Source of the DNA: Ectothiorhodospira magna
Lineage (GTDB): Bacteria > Pseudomonadota > Gammaproteobacteria > Ectothiorhodospirales > Ectothiorhodospiraceae
DNA length: 64,000 bases
Reading direction: 5' to 3'
Assembly (NCBI RefSeq): GCF_900110965.1
Contig: NZ_FOFO01000009.1
Span: 32,747-96,746, forward strand
Shown: positions 17,620-26,819 of the stretch, one piece after another
How positions within the stretch are numbered: the first letter of the stretch is position 1
Layout of the letters: each line of letters opens with the position of its first letter
Notes under the pieces: model-generated
What the model was told of the DNA's origin: nothing
Database searches by the model: none
The model's input: only the letters and a program-made list of their open reading frames with translations
Made by a program: the position numbers and the translations under genes

Positions 17620-18087
17620 ATGTTGATCAAGGGTCTGATACTGACCAACATACTGCTGATTCTGGTTCTGGTGGGCACCTGGCAGCCTTCCCAGGGCGTG
17701 CAGACCGAGGCCCTGCCGCCCCAGCTTTCTCCATTGACCCTGCCCGCCTCCCATGGCCCCGGGCCGGTGGGTGGGCTGGACGCCTTGGCCCGGCCCGTGT
17801 TCTGGCCCCAGCGACGGCCCTCCACGGACGGCGGGGACCAACTGGCCGATGGAACGGCACAACCTATTGAAGGGCTGCGGGGGGTGATGGGTTCCGGGGA
17901 GCAGGGTGTGATCCTGGTCCATCGGGACAATGGCATACAGCGGCTGCGGGTAGGGGATACCCTGGACCAATGGACCCTGGTGGGCATCGAGGGTAACGCG
18001 GTGATCCTGCGGGGACCGGCCGGCACCATTCTCCACCAGACCCTGCCCCAGCCGGCATCGGACCCGGGGCCACCCCGGCGCCCCTGA
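17620..18087 (+). CDS. GspC-like type II secretion protein (HR domain, no PDZ)
   Basis: 155 residues. One N-terminal span (ILTNILLILVLVGTW) leads into a proline-rich linker. The homology-region fold follows: IEGLRGVMGSGEQGVILVHRDN, then LRVGDTLDQWTLVGIEGNAVILRG, the typical GspC/XcpP HR pattern. It would connect the inner-membrane platform to the N0 domain of the GspD secretin. It lacks a C-terminal PDZ or coiled-coil domain and sits directly before gspD, at the end of the operon rather than the start. ATG 17620 has no strong ribosome-binding site. It could also be called GspN-like. Confidence 0.75.
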   Translation: MLIKGLILTNILLILVLVGTWQPSQGVQTEALPPQLSPLTLPASHGPGPVGGLDALARPVFWPQRRPSTDGGDQLADGTAQPIEGLRGVMGSGEQGVILVHRDNGIQRLRVGDTLDQWTLVGIEGNAVILRGPAGTILHQTLPQPASDPGPPRRP

Positions 18088-18115
18088 TCCAGGGACAGTC
18101 AAGAGCACATTATCC

Positions 18116-20293
18116 ATGTTGAAGACCATCACCCAGTTTCAATCCCTGCCCATACATTGGTTCATTCCCGGGGCTTTCATCATACTGCTTTTGGCCGGTT
18201 GCGCTGCTGGTCCTGACCGGCCAGGGCCAGCGCCCCTGCTGGAGCGGGGATTCCATCTGATGGACCCGCCGGAAATGTTGCCGGTTCAGGATGCGCCAAC
18301 GGTGGAACCGGCACCGGGCGCCGTGGACGACTCTCGCCCCCAGCCCCTGATCTTTCGTGGCAATGACCGCACCTACATCCAGTCCCTGGGGCCGGGGCGT
18401 CATCCACCGGTACAGGATCGGGGGGATCAGATCACCCTTAACTTTGAACAGGCCCCCCTGCAGGAAGTGGTTCATGCCATTTTGGGGGATTTACTTGGCC
18501 TGGATTACACCGTCGATCAGCCCCTCACCGGCGAGGTCACCCTGCGTACCCACGCACCGATTCCCAGAGATAGCCTGATCGACGTTCTGAGCGCCATGTT
18601 ACAGGCCAATGGTGCGGTACTGGTCAAGGATGCCCAGGACATCCACCGCATCACCCCGGCAGACCGTCCGGCCCGTACCGGTCGGCTGCATCGCCGGGGA
18701 GAGTTGCCCGGTGGTCACGCCACGGTTATCGCCCCCTTGCGCCATATCGGTGCCGTAGAAATGGCGGATATTCTGGCCCCCCTGGCTCCTGACGACAGCA
18801 TCCTGCGGGTGGATACCCTGCGTAACCTGCTGGTACTCCAGGGGGGACGGGACCAGTTGGAGGCCTGGTTCAGCGTTATCGACAGTTTTGATGTGGACTA
18901 TCTGGCAGGCATGTCCGTGGGACTGTTTCCCCTGGAATATGCCGCCGTAGCCGAAGTGCGTGACGCCATTCGCGCCCTGCTGGGCGAGATGGGCACAGGG
19001 AGTGCCGGGGAAGGTGCTCCACCCACCTCGATCCGGGGAGTGGTGCGGGTACTGCCCATTGAACGGCTCAACAGCCTGCTGGTCATCACCCCTCGCGCCC
19101 ATTATCTGGACCGGGTGGCCCAATGGGTGGACCGTCTGGACCGGCCCATGGACAACGACCTGGAACCCCGTCTCTATGTCTACCCGGTGCAGAACGGCAC
19201 CGCCACCCATCTGGCCCGCCTGCTCAGCGAACTGTTCGGTGCCGGCGATCCGGGGGCCAACGGTGTCCAGCCGGGTACCAGTGACAGTGGACTGGCACCC
19301 GGTCTGACGCCGACCCGGATCAGCGACGGCGGCAACGGTCAGGGCTTCATGGATCTCTCCGACCTGCCGGAGGCTGGCGCCGGCGGCGCTGCCCTGGCCG
19401 GTCGCAGCCTGGGCAAGTCCGTGCGGGTGGTGGCCGACGAACACAACAACGCCCTGCTGGTGCTGGCCCCTCGCAAGGATTACCGCAAGATCGAATCTGC
19501 CCTTCGGCAACTGGACCGGGCGCCCACCCAGGTACTGATCGAAGCCAGCATCGTCGAGATCACCCTGCGGGACGGCCTGGAATTCGGACTGGAATGGCAC
19601 CTGCGCCAGTCCAGTTCCGGGTTCTCCGGCAATGCGCTGCTTAACCCCAGACTCACGGGAGGCATCTCCCCGCAACAGCCCGGCTTTTCCTATGCCATTG
19701 CCAATCCTGCCGGCCAGTTGCGGGCGGTGTTTAACGCCCTGGCCTCCGACTCCCTGCTGCGGGTCCTGTCCAATCCCTCCATTCTGGTGCTGGACAACCA
19801 CACCGCCAGCATTCATGTGGGCGACCAGCAGCCGGTCCGTTCCGCCCGCACCCAGACCGATGGGGGGCTGACCACCGAATCCATCGAATACAAGGATACC
19901 GGCATCATGCTGTCGGTGACCCCTTCCGTGAACGCGGGCGGCCTGGTGACCATGAACATCACCCAGACCGTCACCGATGTGGGTTCCCCGGACGAGGCCA
20001 CCGGCCAGCGTACCTTCCTGCAGCGTCAGGTCCGCAGCCGCATTGCCGTGCGCTCCGGCGAGAGCATTGTCCTGGGCGGCCTGATCCGCGACAACCAGGT
20101 CAACCGCAACAGTGGCGTACCGGGGCTACGCAACGCACCTCTGGTGGGCGGCCTGTTCGGCAGTACCGAGCGGGGCAGCGAGCGGACCGAGCTGCTGGTG
20201 ATGATCACCCCCCGCGCCCTGCAGAACGATGCCGAGCTGCGGGCCGTCAGCGAGGAAATGCGTACCCGGATGCAGGGGCTGAGGCTGCCATGA
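18116..20293 (+). CDS. gspD: Type II secretion secretin GspD (lipoprotein form)
   Basis: 725 residues. The signal sequence ends in a lipobox LLAGC, so Cys29 is probably lipidated. This suggests self-piloting to the outer membrane without a separate pilotin. N0 lies around residues 100-170 (ITLNFEQAPLQEVVHAILGDLLGLDY). N1-N3 follow, with a Gly/Ser-rich insertion near 380-430 inside N3. The secretin core runs from about 500 (ALRQLDRAPTQVLIEASIVEI) to the C-terminus (GESIVLGGLIRDN, VPGLRNAPLVGGLFGS, ELLVMITPR). It forms the outer-membrane channel. It is the last gene of the operon that begins at gspE. Confidence 0.96.
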   Translation: MLKTITQFQSLPIHWFIPGAFIILLLAGCAAGPDRPGPAPLLERGFHLMDPPEMLPVQDAPTVEPAPGAVDDSRPQPLIFRGNDRTYIQSLGPGRHPPVQDRGDQITLNFEQAPLQEVVHAILGDLLGLDYTVDQPLTGEVTLRTHAPIPRDSLIDVLSAMLQANGAVLVKDAQDIHRITPADRPARTGRLHRRGELPGGHATVIAPLRHIGAVEMADILAPLAPDDSILRVDTLRNLLVLQGGRDQLEAWFSVIDSFDVDYLAGMSVGLFPLEYAAVAEVRDAIRALLGEMGTGSAGEGAPPTSIRGVVRVLPIERLNSLLVITPRAHYLDRVAQWVDRLDRPMDNDLEPRLYVYPVQNGTATHLARLLSELFGAGDPGANGVQPGTSDSGLAPGLTPTRISDGGNGQGFMDLSDLPEAGAGGAALAGRSLGKSVRVVADEHNNALLVLAPRKDYRKIESALRQLDRAPTQVLIEASIVEITLRDGLEFGLEWHLRQSSSGFSGNALLNPRLTGGISPQQPGFSYAIANPAGQLRAVFNALASDSLLRVLSNPSILVLDNHTASIHVGDQQPVRSARTQTDGGLTTESIEYKDTGIMLSVTPSVNAGGLVTMNITQTVTDVGSPDEATGQRTFLQRQVRSRIAVRSGESIVLGGLIRDNQVNRNSGVPGLRNAPLVGGLFGSTERGSERTELLVMITPRALQNDAELRAVSEEMRTRMQGLRLP

Positions 20294-20503
20294 CCGGCAT
20301 TTTGGCTGCCTCTGCGGTTGACTCGTTCACAGGGACTGTGTTCAATGATGTAGCGCCCCAGGCCGGGCTGTACCGGGAGTTTGGGGCGGCCATTTCCGCC
20401 TTGTGGGTTGTTGTCTTTTCCCTGGGGATGGTTTAATGTGCACCCCGTACCTTCCCGGTCCCGTCAATACACCCCTTGACTCAATGCGTGAGGAAAGATT
20501 GCG
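20294..20503. promoter_or_regulatory. Intergenic region with candidate promoter for the secreted protein gene
   Basis: 210 bases between gspD and the next gene. A possible sigma-70 pair is TTGTTG (20408-20413) and TTTAAT (20432-20437), 18 bases apart. GAGGAAAG shortly before ATG 20504 is a strong ribosome-binding site. No hairpin terminator was seen for the secretion operon. Confidence 0.35.
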
Positions 20504-21607
20504 ATGAAAATGAAAAGGATTGCAGTAGGCGTAGCAGTGGCCATGGCAGCGACCACCTCCGTCGCCCAGGCTGACGCCCTGCTGTTCCCCTATGTGGTGA
20601 GTGGTAGCAACGTGACCACCATCGTCAGCACGATCACTGATGCCAACTACAACGGCTATACACCTGCTGGTCAGCCTGGTGGTACCCGCCTGCATTGGAC
20701 CATGGTGTCCAAAACTGGTGAAAACGCTGTAGACAACATGGCCGTTTGTGGCGAAGTGAATTACTTCCTGCCCACCTCCGCCAATGACCTGCAGACCGTG
20801 GACCTGGGTGGCCATCTTTCCAATGACGGCGATGCTGGTGTTCTGTTCAATGATCCCAGCGACAACAACAACTGGCGCGGTGGCCTGGGTCCCCTGACCT
20901 ACGCCATGGCCCTGGCTTCCGCTGGTGGTAACCCTGACGTACCGGTCAGAGGCTATCTGATGGTTGATGATGCCACCACCAATAGTGCACTCGCTCCCCG
21001 CCTGTCCGGTGAAGCCATGGTATTTGATTTCACCAATGGTGCTGCCTGGGGTTACCGTGCGTTTGCCACCAGCAACACAGACACCGCCGTGCCTGTGAGC
21101 AATGCCACTCGTGATGATTTCGACTTCCGTGGCGCCAGCATGGTCGACGGTACCCAGGTTTCCTTCATGCCTCTGGCTGAAGCCACCACCGCGTTCTTCG
21201 TGACCCCGCTGAATCGTAACAACGGCGAAGCGCCTTCTGCAGCCGCTGCCATTGCCGATATGAACCCCTATGATGCGGACAAGCGCTTCGAGCGTCTGGT
21301 CACCACTGTCTCCATGCGTACCGGTGCCGGTGTGGCCTACGACCGGGATGAAAACCTGGTTTCCGGTACCACTCCCCGCAATGTGACCTGCGTTGGCCGC
21401 CTGGAACTCAGCGAACTGATGTCCCCCGGTGCTGCCACTGTACTGGCTGACGGTGGCTGGGGTCAGCTGCAGACCGATAATCCGGGCGCTCAGCCTGGTC
21501 GTGTCCCCACCTCCAATGCCCATGTCATCAAGCTGGAGTACAATGCCGCAGGTTCCTTCCTGGGTAACTCCATCAATGGCGCGTTCAACAACGCTACCCA
21601 GCTGTAA
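20504..21607 (+). CDS. Secreted protein of unknown function, candidate type II substrate
   Basis: 367 residues. A clean Sec signal peptide has a lysine-rich start and cleavage after AQA (residue 23), giving mature DALLFPYVVSG. The rest is soluble and beta-rich, with only two cysteines (AVCGEV and VTCVG), which may form one disulphide. I do not recognise a family with confidence. Its place right after the complete gsp operon makes it a plausible substrate. Codon use differs from its neighbours, with many GGT, GCT and CGT codons in a region that otherwise prefers GGC, GCC and CGG, as often seen in highly expressed genes. It has its own ribosome-binding site and a strong terminator, so it is probably monocistronic. 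Confidence 0.85.
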   Translation: MKMKRIAVGVAVAMAATTSVAQADALLFPYVVSGSNVTTIVSTITDANYNGYTPAGQPGGTRLHWTMVSKTGENAVDNMAVCGEVNYFLPTSANDLQTVDLGGHLSNDGDAGVLFNDPSDNNNWRGGLGPLTYAMALASAGGNPDVPVRGYLMVDDATTNSALAPRLSGEAMVFDFTNGAAWGYRAFATSNTDTAVPVSNATRDDFDFRGASMVDGTQVSFMPLAEATTAFFVTPLNRNNGEAPSAAAAIADMNPYDADKRFERLVTTVSMRTGAGVAYDRDENLVSGTTPRNVTCVGRLELSELMSPGAATVLADGGWGQLQTDNPGAQPGRVPTSNAHVIKLEYNAAGSFLGNSINGAFNNATQL

Positions 21608-21634
21608 TCAGGCAGTTCAATCCGCTTGAGCGGG

Positions 21635-21663
21635 AAAAAGGCCACCTTCGGGTGGCCTTTTTG
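21635..21663 (+). terminator. Rho-independent terminator after the 20504-21607 gene
   Basis: An 11-bp stem (AAAAGGCCACC with its complement) closes a TTCG tetraloop and ends in a run of T, 28 bases after the stop codon. This is a textbook intrinsic terminator. Confidence 0.9.
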
Positions 21664-21782
21664 TTGGAACGATGACACCTCCTCGCGGTCTACATCTCCC
21701 CATTCACCGGCTGCTTTTCCCGAGTGGCACGCTATCCCCGCCTGGCTTTTGTTTAAGGTCAGGACTTTTTGCGGAGACACTG

Positions 21783-23528
21783 ATGAAGCATGGCATTACC
21801 AGTAAGTTCCCACTTTTTACCCTCACAGGCTGTTTACTGGCGTCGCCATTACTCCTGGCCCAACCCACCCCTTATCCTGTCACGGAACGGGCCATTCCCT
21901 GGCAATCCGCCTGGCAGTTGACCGCGGATCAGGAAGGGCAATGGGTCATGGCCTGGCATGGCCAGCGTCCTGAATTGGTGCTCCGTACCGAAGGCGAGGC
22001 CCCCATCACACTCATCAGTCGGGATGACATGGAACAGGCCCCCTCCGGCCTGGGTCTGGTCACTACGCCCGAGGGAGCCTGGGTGGCCTATCGCAACAAG
22101 CAGCCGGAGCGGGGCGTCTATCTGGAGCGTCATGGTCCTGGGGGACAATTGGGGCCGATTAACCTGAGTGAAGATGCCCTGCCCCTGGCCAGACTTCGTT
22201 TACATGCCCACGGGGATGAAGTGCGGTCCATCTGGTATGGAGAACGCCCCAGTGAACAAGGGGGTATGGAATATCATATCCACTACCGGGATATCCTGGA
22301 CGACGGCACCTTGCGGGAACAGCAGTTCAACCTGCTCTCCGGTATCTACCCTGTCTGGCTCAATGATGCCCAGGGCAATGTGGCTGTCTTTAGTTGGGTA
22401 GTGGACGATGAACAATCCACTATTCAGGTACGGGTGCGTCAGGAAGACGGCAATTTTGCTCCACCGGTAGTGATTCAGGACGTGACTCCCCAGATCACCA
22501 TTCCCTTTGACGCCTTTGTGTCCGGTGACCGTTGGTTCGTGTACTGGATTGCTCAGTATGGAGACGGCAACGAGTATCTGGTGGAAGGTGCCTATAGTGA
22601 TGATCAGGGAAAGACCTGGGACGCCTTTGCCCTGGAGTCCACGCGTGGTCTGGGAGTCGAATCCCTGTCCGTGGTGGGTAACGGGGAACAGGTGACCATG
22701 GCCCTGGCCGTGGTGGATCGTCACCATCCCCGTCGGGACTTCATGACAGTGAAGCTGGTTCAGTCTGCCGATAATGGCAAGACCTGGGGTGAACTGATGC
22801 CGGTCCGCGATGAGGATCAGGTGGGTTATGCCCGTGCCCGCGCACCCAAACTGGCCCTGTTGCCCGATGATCATGTCCTGCTGATGTGGGAGGATTGGCG
22901 GGAAATCCGTAGCCGGGTACGTTATTCCCTCTCCAGTGATGGGGGCAAACACTGGGATATTGTGCAGGATGGCCGTCTGCCCGTGGGACGTGAGCATAAT
23001 GTCATGGTCAATCTGTTTGCCAATGACATTGTGGTGACCGACGATCGGGTCATCCTGGGACTGGAGTTCTTCGATGATGCCTTCAGCACCAAGCAGCTCA
23101 AGGTGATGACGCTGACCCTGGAGGATCTCAAGACACCGGATGAAGACGTGAAAGTGTCCAAGGATGGGTTGCAGGAGCGGCTGGATGCCTACTGGAAAGC
23201 CATGATCGAGGAGGACTTCCGGGGCGCCTACAACCTGTTTGATCCTTTCTACCGCGCCCGTGTTCCTTTCAGTGAGCATCTCAAGGCCATGGGACGAATC
23301 CAGTATGAAACCGCTGAAACCGAGGCCATCGAAAGCCTGGGCCATGTGGCCTTGTCCGCCTCCACGGTGACGGTCTCCATTCCCACCTTCACCAGTCCGG
23401 CGGGGGCCACCATCGAGTCCCCCACCCAGACCCGTACCCTGACCTTGCGCTGGGTCCATGTGGACGGTGAGTGGTATGTAGACTACGCCTCCGAAGCCAG
23501 GGGTGGTGTCCGCTTTACCCGCCACTAG
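21783..23528 (+). CDS. Secreted Asp-box (BNR/sialidase-like) beta-propeller protein
   Basis: About 581 residues. A signal peptide (SKFPLFTLTGCLLASPLLLA) comes first; an LTGC lipobox-like match exists, but the hydrophobic core continues past it, so ordinary cleavage after LLLA is more likely. Three Asp-box motifs, SDDQGKTW, SADNGKTW and SSDGGKHW, mark a sialidase-type beta-propeller. After about residue 460 a separate domain (LDAYWKAMIEEDFRGAYNLF through WVHVDGEWYVDY) looks like an NTF2/SnoaL fold. The sialidase catalytic arginine triad could not be assigned, so glycan binding or hydrolysis is only possible. ATG 21783 follows GGAGA; an in-frame start further upstream would put the signal peptide inside the protein. 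It is a second candidate type II substrate. Confidence 0.85.
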   Translation: MKHGITSKFPLFTLTGCLLASPLLLAQPTPYPVTERAIPWQSAWQLTADQEGQWVMAWHGQRPELVLRTEGEAPITLISRDDMEQAPSGLGLVTTPEGAWVAYRNKQPERGVYLERHGPGGQLGPINLSEDALPLARLRLHAHGDEVRSIWYGERPSEQGGMEYHIHYRDILDDGTLREQQFNLLSGIYPVWLNDAQGNVAVFSWVVDDEQSTIQVRVRQEDGNFAPPVVIQDVTPQITIPFDAFVSGDRWFVYWIAQYGDGNEYLVEGAYSDDQGKTWDAFALESTRGLGVESLSVVGNGEQVTMALAVVDRHHPRRDFMTVKLVQSADNGKTWGELMPVRDEDQVGYARARAPKLALLPDDHVLLMWEDWREIRSRVRYSLSSDGGKHWDIVQDGRLPVGREHNVMVNLFANDIVVTDDRVILGLEFFDDAFSTKQLKVMTLTLEDLKTPDEDVKVSKDGLQERLDAYWKAMIEEDFRGAYNLFDPFYRARVPFSEHLKAMGRIQYETAETEAIESLGHVALSASTVTVSIPTFTSPAGATIESPTQTRTLTLRWVHVDGEWYVDYASEARGGVRFTRH

Positions 23529-23604
23529 GCCGGATGGTCCGGTCCCCGGTCCCCTGCTATCATGGTGACTGCTCTGGCCGGTTTGACTCTGCTGTATTGA
23601 TGAC

Positions 23605-23638
23605 GACGGCATCCTTCGTGGATGCCGTCCTTGTTTTC
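23605..23638 (+). terminator. Rho-independent terminator before the first Wzm gene
   Basis: GACGGCATCC (23605-23614) pairs perfectly with GGATGCCGTC (23620-23629) around a five-base loop and is followed by CTTGTTTTC. It ends the Asp-box gene transcript. The right arm contains the ATG at 23622, so that ATG is unlikely to be a start codon. Confidence 0.8.
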
Positions 23639-23648
23639 GGAACCCCCC

Positions 23649-24443
23649 GTGCTGATCCGTTTGAACACGCTGCGGCACATGCTGCCCGTCTTTGTCTGGC
23701 GCGAGCTGCGCGAACAATATGCCGGCACCCGCCTGGGGCTGGTCTGGAACCTGCTGCAACCTGCCATGATGGTCTTCGTCTATTGGTGGGTCTTCGGCTA
23801 TATATGGGCCATCCGCCTGCCTGGTCTGGGGGAGGGTGGTGATGTGCCCTTCATCCTGTTTCTGCTCTGCGGTCTGCTGCCCTGGCTGGCTTTTAGCGAT
23901 GCCCTGAACCGGTCCGCCAATGCGGTGCTGGGCCGGGCCGATGTGGTGCGCCACGGCAACTTCCCGGTGCTGATCTTCCCCCTGGCCAGGGTACTGGCCG
24001 CCCATCTGGTCTTTATCCCGATCATCCTGGGCTTCATCCTGTTTCTATGGCTATCGGGCTGGCAGCGGGATCCGGTGCTGGTGCTGTGGGTTTTGCCCTT
24101 GCTGGGCCTGCAATGTGCCTTCGCCATCGGCCTGGGGCTGCTGCTCTCCGCCCTGTCGGTGTACGTCCGGGATGTGCCCCATGTACTGAGCATGGTACTG
24201 CTGGGGCTGTTTTTCACCGCGCCCATTCTCTATCCCCTTGCCCAGGTGCCCGAGGCCCTGCAGACCCTCATCTGGGCAAACCCCTTCACGGTATTTGCCG
24301 AGGGATATCACCGTCTGCTGCTGGAATCCCGCTGGCCCGGCTGGGGCCTCTGGCTAGCGGCCCTGACCTATGCCGCTGCGGCCCTGGTAGCGGGTGGTCT
24401 GTTCTTCCAGCGTTTGCGACCGGGGTTTGCCGATGTCCTGTGA
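23649..24443 (+). CDS. wzm: ABC-2 type polysaccharide export permease (Wzm), system 1
   Basis: About 264 residues with around six membrane spans. The amphipathic N-terminal segment FVWRELREQYAGTRLGLVWNLLQP is the hallmark of Wzm/TagG/KpsM-like permeases, and the cytoplasmic loop and gating region follow. It pairs with the ATPase encoded next and exports a finished, lipid-linked glycan. The start is probably GTG 23649. An in-frame ATG at 23622 lies inside a terminator stem and would leave no room for initiation on a free mRNA. The 3' end overlaps the wzt start. Confidence 0.9.
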   Translation: MLIRLNTLRHMLPVFVWRELREQYAGTRLGLVWNLLQPAMMVFVYWWVFGYIWAIRLPGLGEGGDVPFILFLLCGLLPWLAFSDALNRSANAVLGRADVVRHGNFPVLIFPLARVLAAHLVFIPIILGFILFLWLSGWQRDPVLVLWVLPLLGLQCAFAIGLGLLLSALSVYVRDVPHVLSMVLLGLFFTAPILYPLAQVPEALQTLIWANPFTVFAEGYHRLLLESRWPGWGLWLAALTYAAAALVAGGLFFQRLRPGFADVL

Positions 24444-25632
24444 AATCCCCTCCGGCACCGCCCATGCCCTGACCCTGCGGCAGGTGAGCAAGACCTACGC
24501 CCTCTATGACCGCCCCCTGGACCGGGTGCTGGAACTGCTGACCCGCCGTCCCCGACACCGGGCCTTCACCGCCCTGCACCCCCTGTCCCTGGAGATTCCC
24601 CAGGGCATGAGCCTGGGCATTGTGGGGGACAACGGCGCAGGCAAAAGCACCCTCATGCACCTGATGGCGGGCAGTCACCAGCCCACCACCGGCACCCTGA
24701 CCCGGCAGGGGCAGGTGCTGGGTCTGCTGGAACTGGGAGTGGGGTTTCACCCGGAATTCACGGGCCGGGAAAATATCTTCTTCCACGGGGACATGCTGGG
24801 CTTGCCCAGGGCCTATGTCCGCGACCGCTACGAGGACATCCTGGCCTTTGCGGAACTGGGGCAGTTCATCGACCAGCCCCTGCGGACCTACTCCACCGGG
24901 ATGCGGGTGCGGCTGGCTTTTGCCCTGGTGGCCTCCCTGGACCCGGATATCCTGATCGTGGACGAGGCCCTGTCGGTGGGGGACATGCACTTTCAGAAAA
25001 AATGCATCGACCGCATGGGGGCATTTCGTCAGGCGGGCAAGACCATCGTACTCTGTTCCCATAGCCTCTATCAGGTGGAATCCTTCTGCGATCAGGTGCT
25101 GTGGATGCGGGAGGGGCGGGTGGAAATGTTCGGGCCACCGGCCCAGGTGCTGCCGGCCTATGAACGCTATCAACTGGCCCGCTCCGCCCCGATGCCCACC
25201 GGGGACGTCCAGGCCCCTCCCCGGCATCTGGCCCGGCTGGTGGACTTTTCCCTGGACTCCTCCACTCCCTTGCATATCGGTGATGATCTGATGGCAAGCT
25301 GGCGGGTGGAGGCCGTGGACCCCCAGGTGCTGCACCATTACACCCTGTCCCTGAAACTGGAAAGTGGTCGAGGACTCCATGTGGCCGGTTCCCGGCTGCG
25401 GGGACAGCCCCCTCGCCAGGGCAGTGGTCGGGAATCCGCCTGTTTTGGCAACATTCCCCTGGCCAGCGGTTTCTTCACCCTGCACCTGCGTCTGTGGGAC
25501 GACACCGGGCTGGTGCTGCTGGATGAGCGGGTCATCGACGGCATCGAGGTCCGCAAGACCGACGACGAACTGGGGGTGCTCCGGCTGCCCTTTTCCAGCC
25601 AGTGGCAGCCCAAGGACACCAGCGCCCCATGA
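24433..25632 (+). CDS. wzt: ABC polysaccharide export ATPase with Wzt C-terminal domain, system 1
   Basis: About 399 residues. The nucleotide-binding domain has Walker A GDNGAGKST, the degenerate signature YSTGMRVRLAFA, Walker B DILIVDEALSVGD and an H-loop in SHSLYQVESFC. From about residue 255 a beta-rich Wzt_C-like domain follows, with spans such as LIGDDLMASWRV-type strands and RLWDDTGLVLLDERVIDGIEV. In O9a-type systems that domain binds the modified chain end and selects cargo. ATG 24433 was chosen from the overlap with wzm and the family start. The cargo glycan is unknown. Confidence 0.92.
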   Translation: MSCEIPSGTAHALTLRQVSKTYALYDRPLDRVLELLTRRPRHRAFTALHPLSLEIPQGMSLGIVGDNGAGKSTLMHLMAGSHQPTTGTLTRQGQVLGLLELGVGFHPEFTGRENIFFHGDMLGLPRAYVRDRYEDILAFAELGQFIDQPLRTYSTGMRVRLAFALVASLDPDILIVDEALSVGDMHFQKKCIDRMGAFRQAGKTIVLCSHSLYQVESFCDQVLWMREGRVEMFGPPAQVLPAYERYQLARSAPMPTGDVQAPPRHLARLVDFSLDSSTPLHIGDDLMASWRVEAVDPQVLHHYTLSLKLESGRGLHVAGSRLRGQPPRQGSGRESACFGNIPLASGFFTLHLRLWDDTGLVLLDERVIDGIEVRKTDDELGVLRLPFSSQWQPKDTSAP

Positions 25633-26819
25633 GTCACCGCCCCGTCCTGCTCTGGATACTGGCCAGCGATGCCTTCGGGGGCGGCGAACGTCTGTCCCAA
25701 TGCTGTCTGCGGGGGCTGAGCCGGCATTTCACCGTTCACCTGCTCACCCAGCGCCCGCTGGCCCCCCATTTCACCCCCATGCCCGGCCTGTCGGTGCATT
25801 ACTTTGAAGCGTATGGCCTGACCCTGCCCCATGATTACCGGCGGGCCAATGTACTGGCCTATGCCGCAGCCATTCTGGATCGGGCCGAGGCCGTCGGCGC
25901 CCACCTGATCCATGCCACCATGCACAATGCCTCCTGGTTTCTGGCGGTCGCTCGCCTGCGCCATCCCCGTCGGACACGGCATCTGGCCCTGGTGGGCAGC
26001 CTGCATGGTTCCCTGGCAGGCTATTACCAGGCGGAACGGGGACATCCCCCCACGGCCCGGGTGCGTCTGGGCGTATGGCTGGCAGGCCGGGTGCTGGACG
26101 GCATCATCACCCCCTCCCAGGGGGTGGCGACGGAACTGGCACACCAATTCCGGGTTCCCTCGGCCCGGCTGCATCCAGTCCACAACGGCGTGGATCGAGA
26201 GGCCCTTGCAGCATTGGCCGCCGCCCCCTGTCCTCAGCTGGAGGGGATAGCCGGAGACGACCCACCCTGCCGCTGGGTCGTCAGTGCGGGCCGGCTGGCG
26301 GCCCAGAAGGATTTTGAAACCCTGTTATGGGCCTTTGCCCGTCTGGCCGATAGCCACCCCCAATGGCGGTTGCGGATTCTGGGCAGCGGCGAACGGGAAC
26401 CGGCACTGCGGGGCTTGGCCCGTGACCTGGGGATTGCCCCACGCCTGCACCTGACCGGCTTTCAGGCCAACCCCTATCCCTGGCTGCGGGCCGGAGATCT
26501 GTTCGTGCTGCCTTCCCGGTACGAAGGCTTTGGTCTGGTGCTTACCGAGGCCATGTCCCTGGGGGTACCGGTGATGGCTTCGGACTGTCCCTGGGGACCG
26601 GCGGAGATCATCCGCCACGACAGGGACGGCGTGCTGTTTCCGGTGGGGGATGTGGCCGCCCTGGCCCGGGAGATGGACCGGCTGATGGGCGATGCCGAGG
26701 CGCGGCGGGTTCTGGCCCAGGCCGGCCGGGCGCGGGCCGAGGTCTTTAGCGAAGCGGCAATGATTGCCGGTTATGCCCGTGTGCTGTCCCGGGTGGGAGG
26801 TCTCTCCCATGTCCCATGA
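25629..26819 (+). CDS. GT4-family glycosyltransferase
   Basis: About 396 residues, GT-B fold. The N-terminus reads PVLLWILASDAFGGGERLSQ, the donor domain has VVSAGRLAAQKDFETLLWAF, and EX7E lies in YEGFGLVLTEAMSLGVPVMASD. It belongs to the same broad GT4 group as the genes near kaiBC and the next gene. It is probably a cytoplasmic sugar transferase building the glycan exported by the adjacent Wzm/Wzt. ATG 25629 overlaps the wzt stop as ATGA. Confidence 0.9.
   Translation: MSHRPVLLWILASDAFGGGERLSQCCLRGLSRHFTVHLLTQRPLAPHFTPMPGLSVHYFEAYGLTLPHDYRRANVLAYAAAILDRAEAVGAHLIHATMHNASWFLAVARLRHPRRTRHLALVGSLHGSLAGYYQAERGHPPTARVRLGVWLAGRVLDGIITPSQGVATELAHQFRVPSARLHPVHNGVDREALAALAAAPCPQLEGIAGDDPPCRWVVSAGRLAAQKDFETLLWAFARLADSHPQWRLRILGSGEREPALRGLARDLGIAPRLHLTGFQANPYPWLRAGDLFVLPSRYEGFGLVLTEAMSLGVPVMASDCPWGPAEIIRHDRDGVLFPVGDVAALAREMDRLMGDAEARRVLAQAGRARAEVFSEAAMIAGYARVLSRVGGLSHVP

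Noticed and set aside
21792..21842. Lipobox-like LTGC in the Asp-box protein signal sequence.
   Set aside because: The hydrophobic core continues well past the Cys, so cleavage further on after LLLA is more likely; lipoprotein status not claimed.
22200..24005. 601-codon antisense frame across the Asp-box gene and wzm.
   Set aside because: It would span the terminator and two genes; Gly/Gln/His-rich with no domain.
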